NCBI GenBank assembly: GCA_945949085.1
Contig: CAMFDJ010000009.1
Location: forward strand, 1-64,000
Direction of reading: 5' to 3'
Length of the DNA: 64,000 nucleotides
Source of the DNA: an uncultured Lachnospiraceae bacterium
GTDB lineage: Bacteria; Bacillota; Clostridia; Lachnospirales; Lachnospiraceae
The notes beneath the pieces were generated by a model, which worked only from the letters and a program-made list of their open reading frames with translations, did not search any database and was not told the origin of the DNA. Position numbers and translations under genes: made by a program. Shown here one piece after another: positions 1-7,636 of the stretch. Within the stretch, counting starts at the first letter, position 1. Each line of letters opens with the position of its first letter.

Positions 1-2
1 AT

Positions 3-152
3 GAAAAGGCACAGCAGACAGAAAAAGATGCTGTAAAAGAGCCAAAAGAAAAAACTTCTATCCGTGGTAAGATAAAAGAAGGGCAGGAAAAGGCAGCTGC
101 AAGTGTAGCAACGAAGCCAGAAACAAAAGTAAAGCAGACACCGGAACGATAG
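3..152 (+). CDS. C-terminal end of a mobile-element protein (partial)
   Basis: An open frame enters from the left edge and stops at 150-152, giving 49 residues rich in Lys, Glu, Gln and Ala, with a SIRGKIKEG segment. Highly charged tails of this kind are common on large accessory proteins of Clostridial conjugative elements, but no domain is visible and I cannot name the family. It reads in the same direction as the recombinase module that ends the element. The call as a real coding end rests on the clean frame and the terminator about 115 bases downstream. Confidence 0.4.
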   Translation, partial: EKAQQTEKDAVKEPKEKTSIRGKIKEGQEKAAASVATKPETKVKQTPER

Positions 153-267
153 GACATACTCCATTGGTCTAAAGGAATTATATATCACGCAAACTGAATT
201 ATGAAAAGTAGGCGATAGCACCTTTTTTATAAAGGGGCTTAACTACCCTTAAAAACGAAAAATTCTA

Positions 268-310
268 CTTGTCAAGTTGCGCTTTACTTGACAAGCAGGA
301 TTTTTTGTTT
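268..310 (+). terminator. Intrinsic terminator
   Basis: A perfect 9-bp inverted repeat CTTGTCAAG / CTTGACAAG (268-276 and 287-295) is followed within five bases by a run of T from 301. It would end transcription of the gene cut by the left edge. Confidence 0.75.
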
Positions 311-381
311 TATTTGTAATATATCAGTACGATTACTGTAGTAAAGAATAATGCAGACATATTGTGATGATAGGGGAAAAG

Positions 382-588
382 ATGGGAATACTAAAGAAAA
401 TGTTTTGCGCAGAGAAAGAAGATAGGCAGTTGCGCTTTGAGATATCAGACGAGGAATATGAAGAACTCATTGAGAGAGCCAGAAAGATTGATGCAGCCCA
501 AAGGGAGCGCATGGAATACCTAAAGAAGCATGACAAAAAAGAATATAAACGGATTATGACAATGAGAAAATTTTCTTGTGGTCTTTAG
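382..588 (+). CDS. Small charged hypothetical protein
   Basis: A 68-residue protein, very rich in Lys, Glu and Arg and predicted largely helical, with no membrane segment or recognisable domain. I start it at ATG 382, which has AGGGGA four bases upstream, rather than at the earlier in-frame GTG/ATG codons at 364-367 that have no ribosome site. It lies between two intrinsic terminators (268-310 and 597-637), so it is probably a single-gene transcript. It belongs to the mobile element; its role is unknown. Confidence 0.55.
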   Translation: MGILKKMFCAEKEDRQLRFEISDEEYEELIERARKIDAAQRERMEYLKKHDKKEYKRIMTMRKFSCGL

Positions 589-596
589 TATTATTG

Positions 597-637
597 TGCA
601 GCCGGATGTCCTTACTTAAACCCGGTTGCATTTTTTT
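597..637 (+). terminator. Intrinsic terminator
   Basis: TGCAGCCGG (597-605) pairs with CCGGTTGCA (622-630) with one G-T wobble, and is followed directly by seven T residues. It sits just after the 68-residue gene. Confidence 0.75.
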
Positions 638-678
638 ATGCTATTATAGTTGCAAATATATAATATGGAGGACGGGAA

Positions 679-1029
679 ATGTCAAAGCAGATAGAAAATC
701 ATTTTGAATTAAAGGATGTATGCCGGAGTGCAGGTCTTTGGTATGTAGGTTCTTTTATGTTGGAATTTCTGAAGCGGAAAGAGGAATGGCAGGACGCAGA
801 TAGAAAATCAGAGTTTATCAAAAGTCTGTATCAGGAATACCCAGGTATTGATGATGATATTTCTGGTACAACAACACGTGCAAATGCTATGATCAGAATT
901 ATTGAATCTGGAAAGGTAAAAGATGCAATGCAGCTGGTATTGGATGCGAATGAGAAAAAATTGGGATGCCTTGAGTCCAAGACTAATGCGAAAGTAGTTC
1001 TTGATATGCTTGAAAAAGGCACATTATAA
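679..1029 (+). CDS. Hypothetical protein of the mobile element
   Basis: A 116-residue soluble protein starting at ATG 679, with a GGAGG ribosome site about eight bases upstream. The sequence is mixed helical with no transmembrane segment, no cysteine motif and no helix-turn-helix that I can identify. It is the last clear coding gene before the unexplained stretch at 1040-1436. It is read in the same direction as the recombinases but is separated from them by the divergent XRE gene, so it is probably cargo rather than part of the recombination module. I do not recognise the family. Confidence 0.6.
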   Translation: MSKQIENHFELKDVCRSAGLWYVGSFMLEFLKRKEEWQDADRKSEFIKSLYQEYPGIDDDISGTTTRANAMIRIIESGKVKDAMQLVLDANEKKLGCLESKTNAKVVLDMLEKGTL

Positions 1030-1059
1030 AATAAAAAATGAAAAATTTTCGGACACCCT

Positions 1060-1436
1060 GCATGATTTTCGGCTTATATGTGAAGGGGTTTTATACCGCT
1101 TCATATTGCAGCTTGAAAATTGGATATACAGGAATCAGTTACAAGAACCTATATATGACAGCAGGTAAGACTTGCGCCATGAGCGAGGACAAGCAACTTA
1201 AAACAGCCCTATTGGTACGGACTGTCTGCCAAGATACATATTAGGAATAATGAGACTTTCGTAGAAGTACGACTCGGTGCGAACCACGGAGAGGCTAGTT
1301 ACCTATGACATCCAAAGACCTACATGGATGGGCTGATTTTCTCCCTGTATCCGGAATGCGGATGCGGTCAGGGGTGCGTGGCAAATATGGCGAACAACAA
1401 ATATGAACATTATTCTGTTTAACAGTGAAAACGATG
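1060..1436 (+). ncRNA. Candidate structured RNA or intron-derived remnant (unproven)
   Basis: About 380 bases without a convincing gene: the only open frame (1038-1244) has no ribosome site and odd composition. The stretch is not AT-rich like a typical spacer. It contains short strings reminiscent of group II intron domain I, such as AAAACAGCC near 1200, GTACGACT near 1267 and AGTTACCT near 1298, and several small local pairings. No domain V hairpin and no maturase gene is visible. It ends just before a strong hairpin at 1437-1466. It could be a decayed group II intron or an element-specific noncoding RNA; the strand is assumed. Confidence 0.25.
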
Positions 1437-1476
1437 GAGTGGAGCAACCATGAAGCTGCTCCACTCTATAATTTTG
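1437..1476. terminator. Strong hairpin, likely bidirectional terminator
   Basis: A perfect 10-bp stem GAGTGGAGCA / TGCTCCACTC (1437-1446, 1457-1466) with a 10-base loop lies between the unexplained stretch and the 3' end of the minus-strand XRE gene. A short T-rich tract (TATAATTTT) follows on the plus strand and could end transcription from the left; the minus strand could use the same stem. Confidence 0.6.
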
Positions 1477-1494
1477 CTGTTAAATTCGGATGGA

Positions 1495-2199
1495 TCATAA
1501 GGTGTAAATGGAAATGTCTTCACTGGAAAGAGATGGCGTGGATTTAATCCAGCATTCCTTTTCAATGGTAAGATTTTTTTCATCAATCAGAATGACAGAG
1601 AGGTTGAGGGAGATGTTTTCCGGTATCCTTGATGAATACAGTTCAAATTCTTCCTTACTTCCTGTTACGAAGCTGATTTTTTCCGTATCGGATATTTTTT
1701 CAAAAATCAGGCGCAGATAAAGAGATTGAAGCTCTTTCTTCATCAATTCGTCTGTGGCATTTGACAGAAAAATAAAGTGCCAGTGCGAGATAGCACCGGA
1801 AGCAAAGGATACTGACAAATGATAGTCGGTGTCCTTTTTTTCCTGCTCCAAAGTACAGGATATGCCAGATACAGAAAGAGCAGTTAATATAGTGCCTTGC
1901 ATGAACTTCCTTACATCTTCGGAAAGGGATGTAGGAATAGCAAGGGCTGGATCAGCTTCGTCTTGTGCAGCATATCCGGCAGCGGATAAAAGTTGTGCAT
2001 AGGTCACACCATTATTGGCGTTCTGGGCGATTGACTGAATTTTACTTATGGAAGGAGGATTTTCCAGCTTTGCGTTCAGTATCCTTGATAAATACTCTGG
2101 GGATACATCAATCAAACTGGCAAATTCCTTTTTCTTTGTATTTCCGACTGCACGTTGTAAGAGTGTAGCAAATTCCTGTGGATCATATTTATGGTTCAT
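1495..2199 (-). CDS. XRE-family regulator of the recombinase module
   Basis: A 234-residue protein. Residues about 5-70 form a Cro/C1-type helix-turn-helix (a segment reading FASLIDVSPEYLSRILNAK is the recognition region); the remaining 160 residues are a domain I do not recognise, perhaps a sensor. The start is ATG at 2199, with GGAGGA seven bases upstream; an in-frame extension to 2247 has no ribosome site. The gene is divergent from three tyrosine recombinases, and a palindrome overlapping their -35 box lies between them. By analogy with other integrative elements it probably represses recombinase expression and possibly its own; that function is inferred from position. Confidence 0.8.
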   Translation of the reverse strand: MNHKYDPQEFATLLQRAVGNTKKKEFASLIDVSPEYLSRILNAKLENPPSISKIQSIAQNANNGVTYAQLLSAAGYAAQDEADPALAIPTSLSEDVRKFMQGTILTALSVSGISCTLEQEKKDTDYHLSVSFASGAISHWHFIFLSNATDELMKKELQSLYLRLIFEKISDTEKISFVTGSKEEFELYSSRIPENISLNLSVILIDEKNLTIEKECWIKSTPSLSSEDISIYTL

Positions 2200-2218
2200 T
2201 ATAGATTCCTCCGATAAT

Positions 2219-2247
2219 ATAGTAAACTGATTGATGCAAAAAGTCAA
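2219..2247 (-). promoter_or_regulatory. Promoter of the XRE regulator
   Basis: Read on the minus strand: TTGACT (2242-2247), a 17-base spacer, then TACTAT (2219-2224). The regulator's ATG lies 20 bases further down. Half-sites of the TTGAC/GTCAA type nearby suggest autoregulation. Confidence 0.6.
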
Positions 2248-2306
2248 TTTCAGAATATGCCAGATTAAGAAAAATTGATATATCTTGACATATTAAATCA
2301 ATAAAT

Positions 2307-2337
2307 AATTGACATGGCATGTCAATTTGTGTATAAT
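2307..2337 (+). promoter_or_regulatory. Consensus recombinase promoter overlapped by a perfect palindromic operator
   Basis: TTGACA (2309-2314), a 17-base spacer and TATAAT (2332-2337) form a perfect consensus sigma-A promoter 36 bases upstream of the first recombinase. A perfect palindrome of two 10-base arms, AATTGACATG and CATGTCAATT, centred on base 2317 (2307-2327), covers the -35 box and part of the spacer. Further TTGACAT and ATTGATAT half-sites lie just upstream (2270-2292). This is what a repressor site for the divergent XRE protein would look like. Confidence 0.8.
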
Positions 2338-2373
2338 GTGTATTGTGTAAGAAATGAATATGGAGGTGGTCAG

Positions 2374-3492
2374 ATGAATCCGTACACAGTTGACAGGGTA
2401 CAGGATGGAAATGTTACTTATTTCTTTATCCGCTGTATGGAAGATATGTCTATCATGCCACTGCCTACCAAGTATCTTACGCATATGACAAGGGCAAAGA
2501 AATCTCCGAACACGGTTAAGCGGATTGCATTTTCTATTTCCTATTACATGAGCTACTTAGAGGAAAAGGATGTAAAACTGGGGGATGTGTCAGAACTTCC
2601 CTATAGTGAACAACACTTACATTTTACGGAATTTCTTGCGTGGCTGAAAAATGGAAAACATAACGGCGATAAGGAAAGAAAGCAGCCAAGGAATGCGACC
2701 TGCAACACATATTTAAGGGATGTGTTTGGATGGTTTACTTTTCTGGAACTGGAATATGAACAGTTTCATGACCTAAAGGTATTGTCAAGCCGGGTAGTTT
2801 CTTTTTCCAATAATGTAGGTGTCAGGTTCTCCGTAACCTGCCGGACATTTAAGGGATACTTAAAGGAAGAGGAACACATAGGAAAGACCATAGAAAAGGA
2901 TTGCATCATTACCTTATTGGAAGCGTGTGTGAATTGCCGTGACCAGCTGATGCTTCTTTTACTGTCAGAAACCGGATTTCGTATCGGAGAGATACTTGGT
3001 ATCCGGTACACGCAGGATATTGACTATGAAAAGCGAGTGATCCGGGTAGAATACCGTGAGGACAATGAAAATGCTGCCAGAGCCAAGAATGCGGAATACC
3101 GCAGAGCAAAGATAAGTGCAGAGACACTTGATATTCTGATGTATTACCTTTCCGAAAATAGAGAGCTTCTGAAAGAAAGCGATTATCTGTTTATCAACCT
3201 TTCCGGAGAGAATGCCGGGGAGCCGGAAAATGTAAATACGGTTTATGCTATGCTTGGAAGACTGGAAGAGAAAACCGGAATCAAGGCAACACCACATATG
3301 CTAAGACATTATTTTGCAAATGAAAGGCGTAAAAGTGGGTGGGATTTGGCACTGATTTCCAAAGCATTAGGACATAAGCACATCAGCACAACAGAAAAGT
3401 ATCTGAATATAGATGCTGATGAACTTAGTCAGGCAACAGATGATTTTTACAGTAAAAACAAGTCACTTTACATGGTAGATAAATTGATATAA
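2374..3492 (+). CDS. Tyrosine recombinase 1 (Tn554 TnpA-like)
   Basis: A 372-residue site-specific recombinase. An N-terminal SAM-like core-binding domain (about 30-150) precedes the catalytic domain: the first Arg lies in ETGFRIGEILG, the HxxR box in HMLRHYFANERR, then LGHKHISTTEKYLNI with the nucleophilic Tyr. The start is ATG 2374 with a GGAGGTGG ribosome site. It is followed after 14 bases by a second and then a third recombinase, the order found in Tn554-family elements, where all three act on the element ends. Transcription should come from the consensus promoter at 2309-2337 under control of the XRE protein. Confidence 0.9.
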   Translation: MNPYTVDRVQDGNVTYFFIRCMEDMSIMPLPTKYLTHMTRAKKSPNTVKRIAFSISYYMSYLEEKDVKLGDVSELPYSEQHLHFTEFLAWLKNGKHNGDKERKQPRNATCNTYLRDVFGWFTFLELEYEQFHDLKVLSSRVVSFSNNVGVRFSVTCRTFKGYLKEEEHIGKTIEKDCIITLLEACVNCRDQLMLLLLSETGFRIGEILGIRYTQDIDYEKRVIRVEYREDNENAARAKNAEYRRAKISAETLDILMYYLSENRELLKESDYLFINLSGENAGEPENVNTVYAMLGRLEEKTGIKATPHMLRHYFANERRKSGWDLALISKALGHKHISTTEKYLNIDADELSQATDDFYSKNKSLYMVDKLI

Positions 3493-3506
3493 AGGGGGTG
3501 TGACTG

Positions 3507-5483
3507 ATGGCTGCTTTAAGTATCTTGCAGTTTGATATGACTGCCCGTATTGCAGAGCTGGATGCACAGCTTGATGCTTGTGCCACAGTAAGGGGCAAAC
3601 AAAGGGCTGCCATCAGGGATTTCCTTTTACAAGAAGGCATCTATTCCATAGAGGATGTCACAGACGAGGATATACAGGATTTCAGAGAGTATATCAATCA
3701 AAGAATAGATTTTACAGATAAGCAGAAAGTCCTTTATGTAGGGTGCATGGAAACAATTCAGTATGCCTATTATGCTCCACAGAATGTAGAATTTCTAAAA
3801 GAGCTGGAAGACGGCAAAAAGATGACAGCTGCCATAAAGAAAGCGGAAGTATATCTTATGGCGCATGGAATCAAAAGAGCAGAGGATATTACTTATGAAA
3901 TCCGTGCCTCATATGAAGCATATGTCAGCCGGGCAATCAGCGGTGTAAAAAGATTTGAATATATCAAAGCACTGGATAATATGAAACTTGCTTCCATTCA
4001 GAAGGAATGCGATAAAGCACTTTTCAAGGAACGGAAGTTAAGATATACCGGGGGAAAGATATTTCTCCTATACCATCCGGATATTGAGGTTGCAAAGACT
4101 TTTTATTACATCCGGAATAAGGAAGAGCTACTTTTTGATTTTTCCTTAAATGCATCAGAGCAGGTCAAGTATCAGATATTCTTTATGTTGAATTACATAC
4201 TGGAGAATGAAAAAGACTGGAAATTACGCAGGGAGAGATTCCTAGTTCCGCTAAAACTTCTGTATATCTTTTGTATTGAACAGGGGATTGAGGATTTGGA
4301 AAAACTGGAAGAAAAGGATATTGCGAAGTTTAAGGAAAAGCTGGATGGTCTGGAAGTTGATAAGGCAGATGTCTATATCCAGATTGTAGACAATATAAGG
4401 AAGTTTTTATTCTTACGAGCAAAGAAAACAAACTGGGATGCAAATGTGTGGTACATGGAGCGTTTCAAGCTGCAAAGTGACCGCATGAATCCGGCAAATC
4501 CGGTGGTGCGTATCCAGTTCATGCAGGTTCATGATAAGGATAATCGCAAGTTCTTCCAGTCCTATATGCAGTATATGATAGGCGTTACATCACTTTCCAT
4601 AAGCAATATCCGGTTTCAGTTTTACCGGGTGTCAGAGTTCTTGGAATACTGTGATGCAAAGAACTTATCCCTGCTTCATCTTACGGCACAGGATATGGAT
4701 GCCTACATGAAGCATATTGACAGCGATATATTACCTGCTACTTTCAATGGCAAGGTGGCAGACATATATAAATTTATGAGGTTCATGGTGGTAAAGGGCT
4801 ATATAGAGAAAGTTCCGTTCAATATGGAATATTATCTAAAGAATGTAGTACCGACACATCATGACAGAGCATTGCCGGATGATATGGTAAGACAGATGCT
4901 TTCCAACCTGCATCTGTTCCCAGAACATTTAAGGCTCATGTATTTACACCTATGGTGTCTTGGCTTACGAATCAATGAAGTTTGCACCATCAAGGGGGAT
5001 GCCTACTATGAAATGAATGGGGACACGTGGATCAGGCTCTATCAAAACAAGATGAAAGCAGAAAAAACAATTCCTATTCCGGAAACGCTTTACCATCTGA
5101 TGATTTCCTACAAGGAAAAGATGCACATAGCACCAGATGATTATGTATTTCAGAATGAAAAGGGCGGTGCATACAAGGTGGGGACATTTTGTAAGCAGAT
5201 GGTGGAAAAGTGCCGGGAACTGGGGATTGATTGTGGAGATTACACATTCCGTTCCCATGATTACAGGCATACCATTAGTACAGCAATGTACGGGCATGGC
5301 GCATCCTTACAGGCAATCCGAGATTTCTTAGGGCATAAGTCAGAGGAAATGACAAAGCAGTATGTGGATTATCTGCCGGAGAAGATAGATAAAGCAAACG
5401 AGGAATATTTCAGTATGAAAGAAAACAGTATTGCAAAGGCAGTACGGAAGGGAGATTACAATGGAAATGAAATTAAGATTTAA
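3507..5483 (+). CDS. Tyrosine recombinase 2 (Tn554 TnpB-like, large)
   Basis: A 658-residue recombinase, close to the roughly 630 residues of Tn554 TnpB. The first 400 residues are a long helical N-terminal region. The C-terminal catalytic domain has Arg in CLGLRINEVC, HDYRHTIS as the HxxR box, and LGHKSEEMTKQYVDYLP with the catalytic Tyr. GGGGGTG precedes the ATG by about nine bases. The 3' end overlaps the start of the third recombinase by 23 bases, showing tight co-expression. Large TnpB-type recombinases are typically needed together with TnpA-type partners. Confidence 0.9.
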   Translation: MAALSILQFDMTARIAELDAQLDACATVRGKQRAAIRDFLLQEGIYSIEDVTDEDIQDFREYINQRIDFTDKQKVLYVGCMETIQYAYYAPQNVEFLKELEDGKKMTAAIKKAEVYLMAHGIKRAEDITYEIRASYEAYVSRAISGVKRFEYIKALDNMKLASIQKECDKALFKERKLRYTGGKIFLLYHPDIEVAKTFYYIRNKEELLFDFSLNASEQVKYQIFFMLNYILENEKDWKLRRERFLVPLKLLYIFCIEQGIEDLEKLEEKDIAKFKEKLDGLEVDKADVYIQIVDNIRKFLFLRAKKTNWDANVWYMERFKLQSDRMNPANPVVRIQFMQVHDKDNRKFFQSYMQYMIGVTSLSISNIRFQFYRVSEFLEYCDAKNLSLLHLTAQDMDAYMKHIDSDILPATFNGKVADIYKFMRFMVVKGYIEKVPFNMEYYLKNVVPTHHDRALPDDMVRQMLSNLHLFPEHLRLMYLHLWCLGLRINEVCTIKGDAYYEMNGDTWIRLYQNKMKAEKTIPIPETLYHLMISYKEKMHIAPDDYVFQNEKGGAYKVGTFCKQMVEKCRELGIDCGDYTFRSHDYRHTISTAMYGHGASLQAIRDFLGHKSEEMTKQYVDYLPEKIDKANEEYFSMKENSIAKAVRKGDYNGNEIKI

Positions 5484-6948
5484 TGATTTGCCATGCTACC
5501 AGTCGGAAGACATAAAGGCTGGCTCACTGGCAGATAAGAGCAGAAATCTTTGCTTTTGCATTGATAAACTTCCGACAGAGGGCTTACAGCAAGAATTTTA
5601 TTCCTTTGTGATGCATAGGGGTACTGTTATGAAGGCAACCAGTCTTCGGGCTGATTTGACACAGTACAATATGGTATGCAGATTCTTATCCGAAAAGCAT
5701 CCAAAGATGGAAAGCCTTATAGAACTTCCATTGGATACACTGGTAAAAGATATGAAGAAATGGCTGTTAATGAATGGAAAGCCACTTACAACTAGAAAAG
5801 TGTGTAAACGTGTCTCAAAGGACGAGCAGGATGAAAGTATTCACATCAGGTATCTTAAAAAAGTATATTGTTTCCTCACGCCGGAAGATGAAAGACCGGA
5901 GAGAGAAAAGGATATATGGAAGTTAGATAAGATGGGGTTGATCCTTATAGACAATCCAATTAAAAACACAGAGACATTGAATTTTACTAAGATTGTACAG
6001 GATGAAATGAGACAGGAAGTAAAGGATGCAGCCTTTATGGAACTGCAAACTAGGGCAGTCGGCACGGTACAAGCAGAACTTGTTGCTATAAACCGCTTTA
6101 GTTCTTATCTGGCGGAGAATTTTTCGGATGTGAAGTCAATGGCAGATGTAGATAGGGAAATCGTGGAAAGCTATCTGATATACCTAAATACGGAAGCAAC
6201 CGATAGAAAATCCTATAGGTCAGATATTTTTCATCTGAAGGCAATCATTGATTTGGTTGGTAGGATGACAGACAATCCGGGAATATGTAATCTGTTTCTG
6301 ATAACAGACATTCCTAAAAATCCGGAAAAGTTGTACAAGTCCTATTCGGATGCGGAACTGAAAAGATTAAACAGTGCGATTGTAACTGCGGATGTGCAGG
6401 TGGCAAGGGCATTGATTTTACATCAGATGTTAGGCACACGAATTTCTGATACGTTGACATTAAAGCAGGATTGTGTATTTGAAAAAGATGGGAAGCTGAT
6501 GATCCGGATTGATCAGATTAAAAGTCGAAGGACATATCGAAAGACCATCAATGAAGAAATGCTGGAACTGATAAATGCAGCTATTAAGTACACAAAGGCA
6601 CATTCTCCGGATAGTCCTTATGTATTTGCAAATGATAAGGATGCAAGCCGTCCTATGACTTACTCAAAAATACAATATCAGCTCATGGCGATAATCAATG
6701 AGAATGATTTAAGGGATGATAATGGAGAGCAGTTTGGGGTTGGTACACATTTATTCCGGCATACTTATGGTCGGAAGCTGACGGAAATGCACGTAGATGA
6801 TACAACGATTGCAAAGCTGTTAGGACACGCAAATAATTCCAGTGTGAAATACTACCGGAAGATGTCAAATACACAGCTTGCAGATGAAACAAGAGAAATG
6901 CGTCAAAGCATGGATGAAATCTTACAAAACTTGATAAAGGGGTGGTAA
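5461..6948 (+). CDS. Tyrosine recombinase 3
   Basis: A 495-residue recombinase starting inside the end of the previous gene; ATG 5461 has AGGGAG upstream, whereas an in-frame codon at 5431 does not. The catalytic domain lies in the last 180 residues: Arg in LGTRISDTLTL, a Lys/Arg-rich beta-hairpin (KSRRTYRK), HLFRHTYGRKL as the HxxR box, and LLGHANNSSVKYYRKMS with the Tyr. It differs from the first two recombinases, so this is a three-protein system rather than a recent duplication. The helper gene follows with three bases between stop and start. Confidence 0.9.
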   Translation: MEMKLRFNDLPCYQSEDIKAGSLADKSRNLCFCIDKLPTEGLQQEFYSFVMHRGTVMKATSLRADLTQYNMVCRFLSEKHPKMESLIELPLDTLVKDMKKWLLMNGKPLTTRKVCKRVSKDEQDESIHIRYLKKVYCFLTPEDERPEREKDIWKLDKMGLILIDNPIKNTETLNFTKIVQDEMRQEVKDAAFMELQTRAVGTVQAELVAINRFSSYLAENFSDVKSMADVDREIVESYLIYLNTEATDRKSYRSDIFHLKAIIDLVGRMTDNPGICNLFLITDIPKNPEKLYKSYSDAELKRLNSAIVTADVQVARALILHQMLGTRISDTLTLKQDCVFEKDGKLMIRIDQIKSRRTYRKTINEEMLELINAAIKYTKAHSPDSPYVFANDKDASRPMTYSKIQYQLMAIINENDLRDDNGEQFGVGTHLFRHTYGRKLTEMHVDDTTIAKLLGHANNSSVKYYRKMSNTQLADETREMRQSMDEILQNLIKGW

Positions 6949-6950
6949 TC

Positions 6951-7340
6951 GTGACTAAGTATGACAGAATGGTTGCCACGAATAAGGCAACAAGTACTGC
7001 CAAGATTGCGAAAGCAAAGGCAGAGATTTCAAAAATGGTATCTGAAAATATTCAGGTAACAGTTGGCGAGTTGGTAAAACGAACCGGATTATCCAGAGGG
7101 TTCTTTTATAAAAACGAGGAAGTCAGCAGAGCATTGGAAAATGCCAGAGACTTACAGGATGGGAAAGCCTTGACCAGACCTCAAAAAGTAATTCTTGATA
7201 AAGCAATGGATAAGCAGTTACAAGTTTTACAGCAACAGATTGAAAAGTTGAAAAGTGAGAACAGTAGTCTATCAAAGAAGAATCAAGATTTGCAAAAGGC
7301 ATTAAACAAAAAGGATTTAAACTTCATCAAAAATCTATAA
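6951..7340 (+). CDS. DUF6262/TnpC-like recombination helper
   Basis: A 129-residue basic protein with an N-terminal helix-turn-helix-like part (segment VTVGELVKRTGLSRGFFYKN, about residues 34-53) and a C-terminal coiled coil (about 80-125, rich in Gln, Lys and Leu heptads). The GTG at 6951 lies two bases after the preceding stop and has AAAGGGG upstream. Size, position and architecture match TnpC of Tn554, an accessory protein that affects efficiency and orientation of transposition. It is the last gene of the element, about 90 bases from the apparent junction with the host pilin gene. Confidence 0.8.
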   Translation: MTKYDRMVATNKATSTAKIAKAKAEISKMVSENIQVTVGELVKRTGLSRGFFYKNEEVSRALENARDLQDGKALTRPQKVILDKAMDKQLQVLQQQIEKLKSENSSLSKKNQDLQKALNKKDLNFIKNL

Positions 7341-7364
7341 ATTCTGTTATTCAGTTCTAAAGTT

Positions 7365-7388
7365 CATACAGTATATACAGTGTGTATG
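7365..7388. repeat. Nested palindromes near the element end (possible recombinase binding site)
   Basis: CATACA (7365-7370) and TGTATG (7383-7388) flank GTATATAC (7371-7378), itself a perfect palindrome. The block sits 25 bases after the helper gene and about 45 bases before the likely junction with host DNA, where arm-type recombinase sites are expected. The function is inferred. Confidence 0.4.
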
Positions 7389-7419
7389 GTGTTAAAACCC
7401 TTGAAAACACTGCATTTGA

Positions 7420-7539
7420 AATTCCCTAGTAAATATATTGGTAGTTCTGATCGGCCTTGTCCTGATTTTCAAAAAACAGCTGACAACACTTGTCAACAAC
7501 ATCTTTAAGACCATTACCACAGAGAGCGGTAAGGTATAG
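7420..7539 (+). pseudogene. C-terminal half of a Flp-type Tad pilin, cut by the element
   Basis: An open frame from 7420 to the TAG at 7537-7539 reads a hydrophobic stretch LVVLIGLVLIFKKQ and then LTTLVNNIFKTITTESGKV. This is the second half of a short type IVb/Flp pilin as found ahead of DUF5702 and TadE genes in Lachnospiraceae. The leader peptide, the Gly-Glu cleavage region and a start codon are missing: upstream is a TGA (7417-7419) and mobile-element DNA. The host sequence seems to resume near 7430. The missing 5' half should lie beyond the left end of the element, outside the window. The reading frame and the five downstream Tad genes support the call. Confidence 0.65.
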
Positions 7540-7636
7540 GAAAATGAGCCGGGAAAGCAGAGAAGCCCGGATGCAAGGAAACAGAGAAATAGGAAATAAA
7601 GGAAAAAGAACAAAGAGCAAAGAAAAGGAGCTGTCC

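Noticed and set aside
1038..1244. 68-codon plus-strand frame
   Set aside because: No ribosome site, no family signature and composition unlike its neighbours; treated as part of the unexplained possible RNA.
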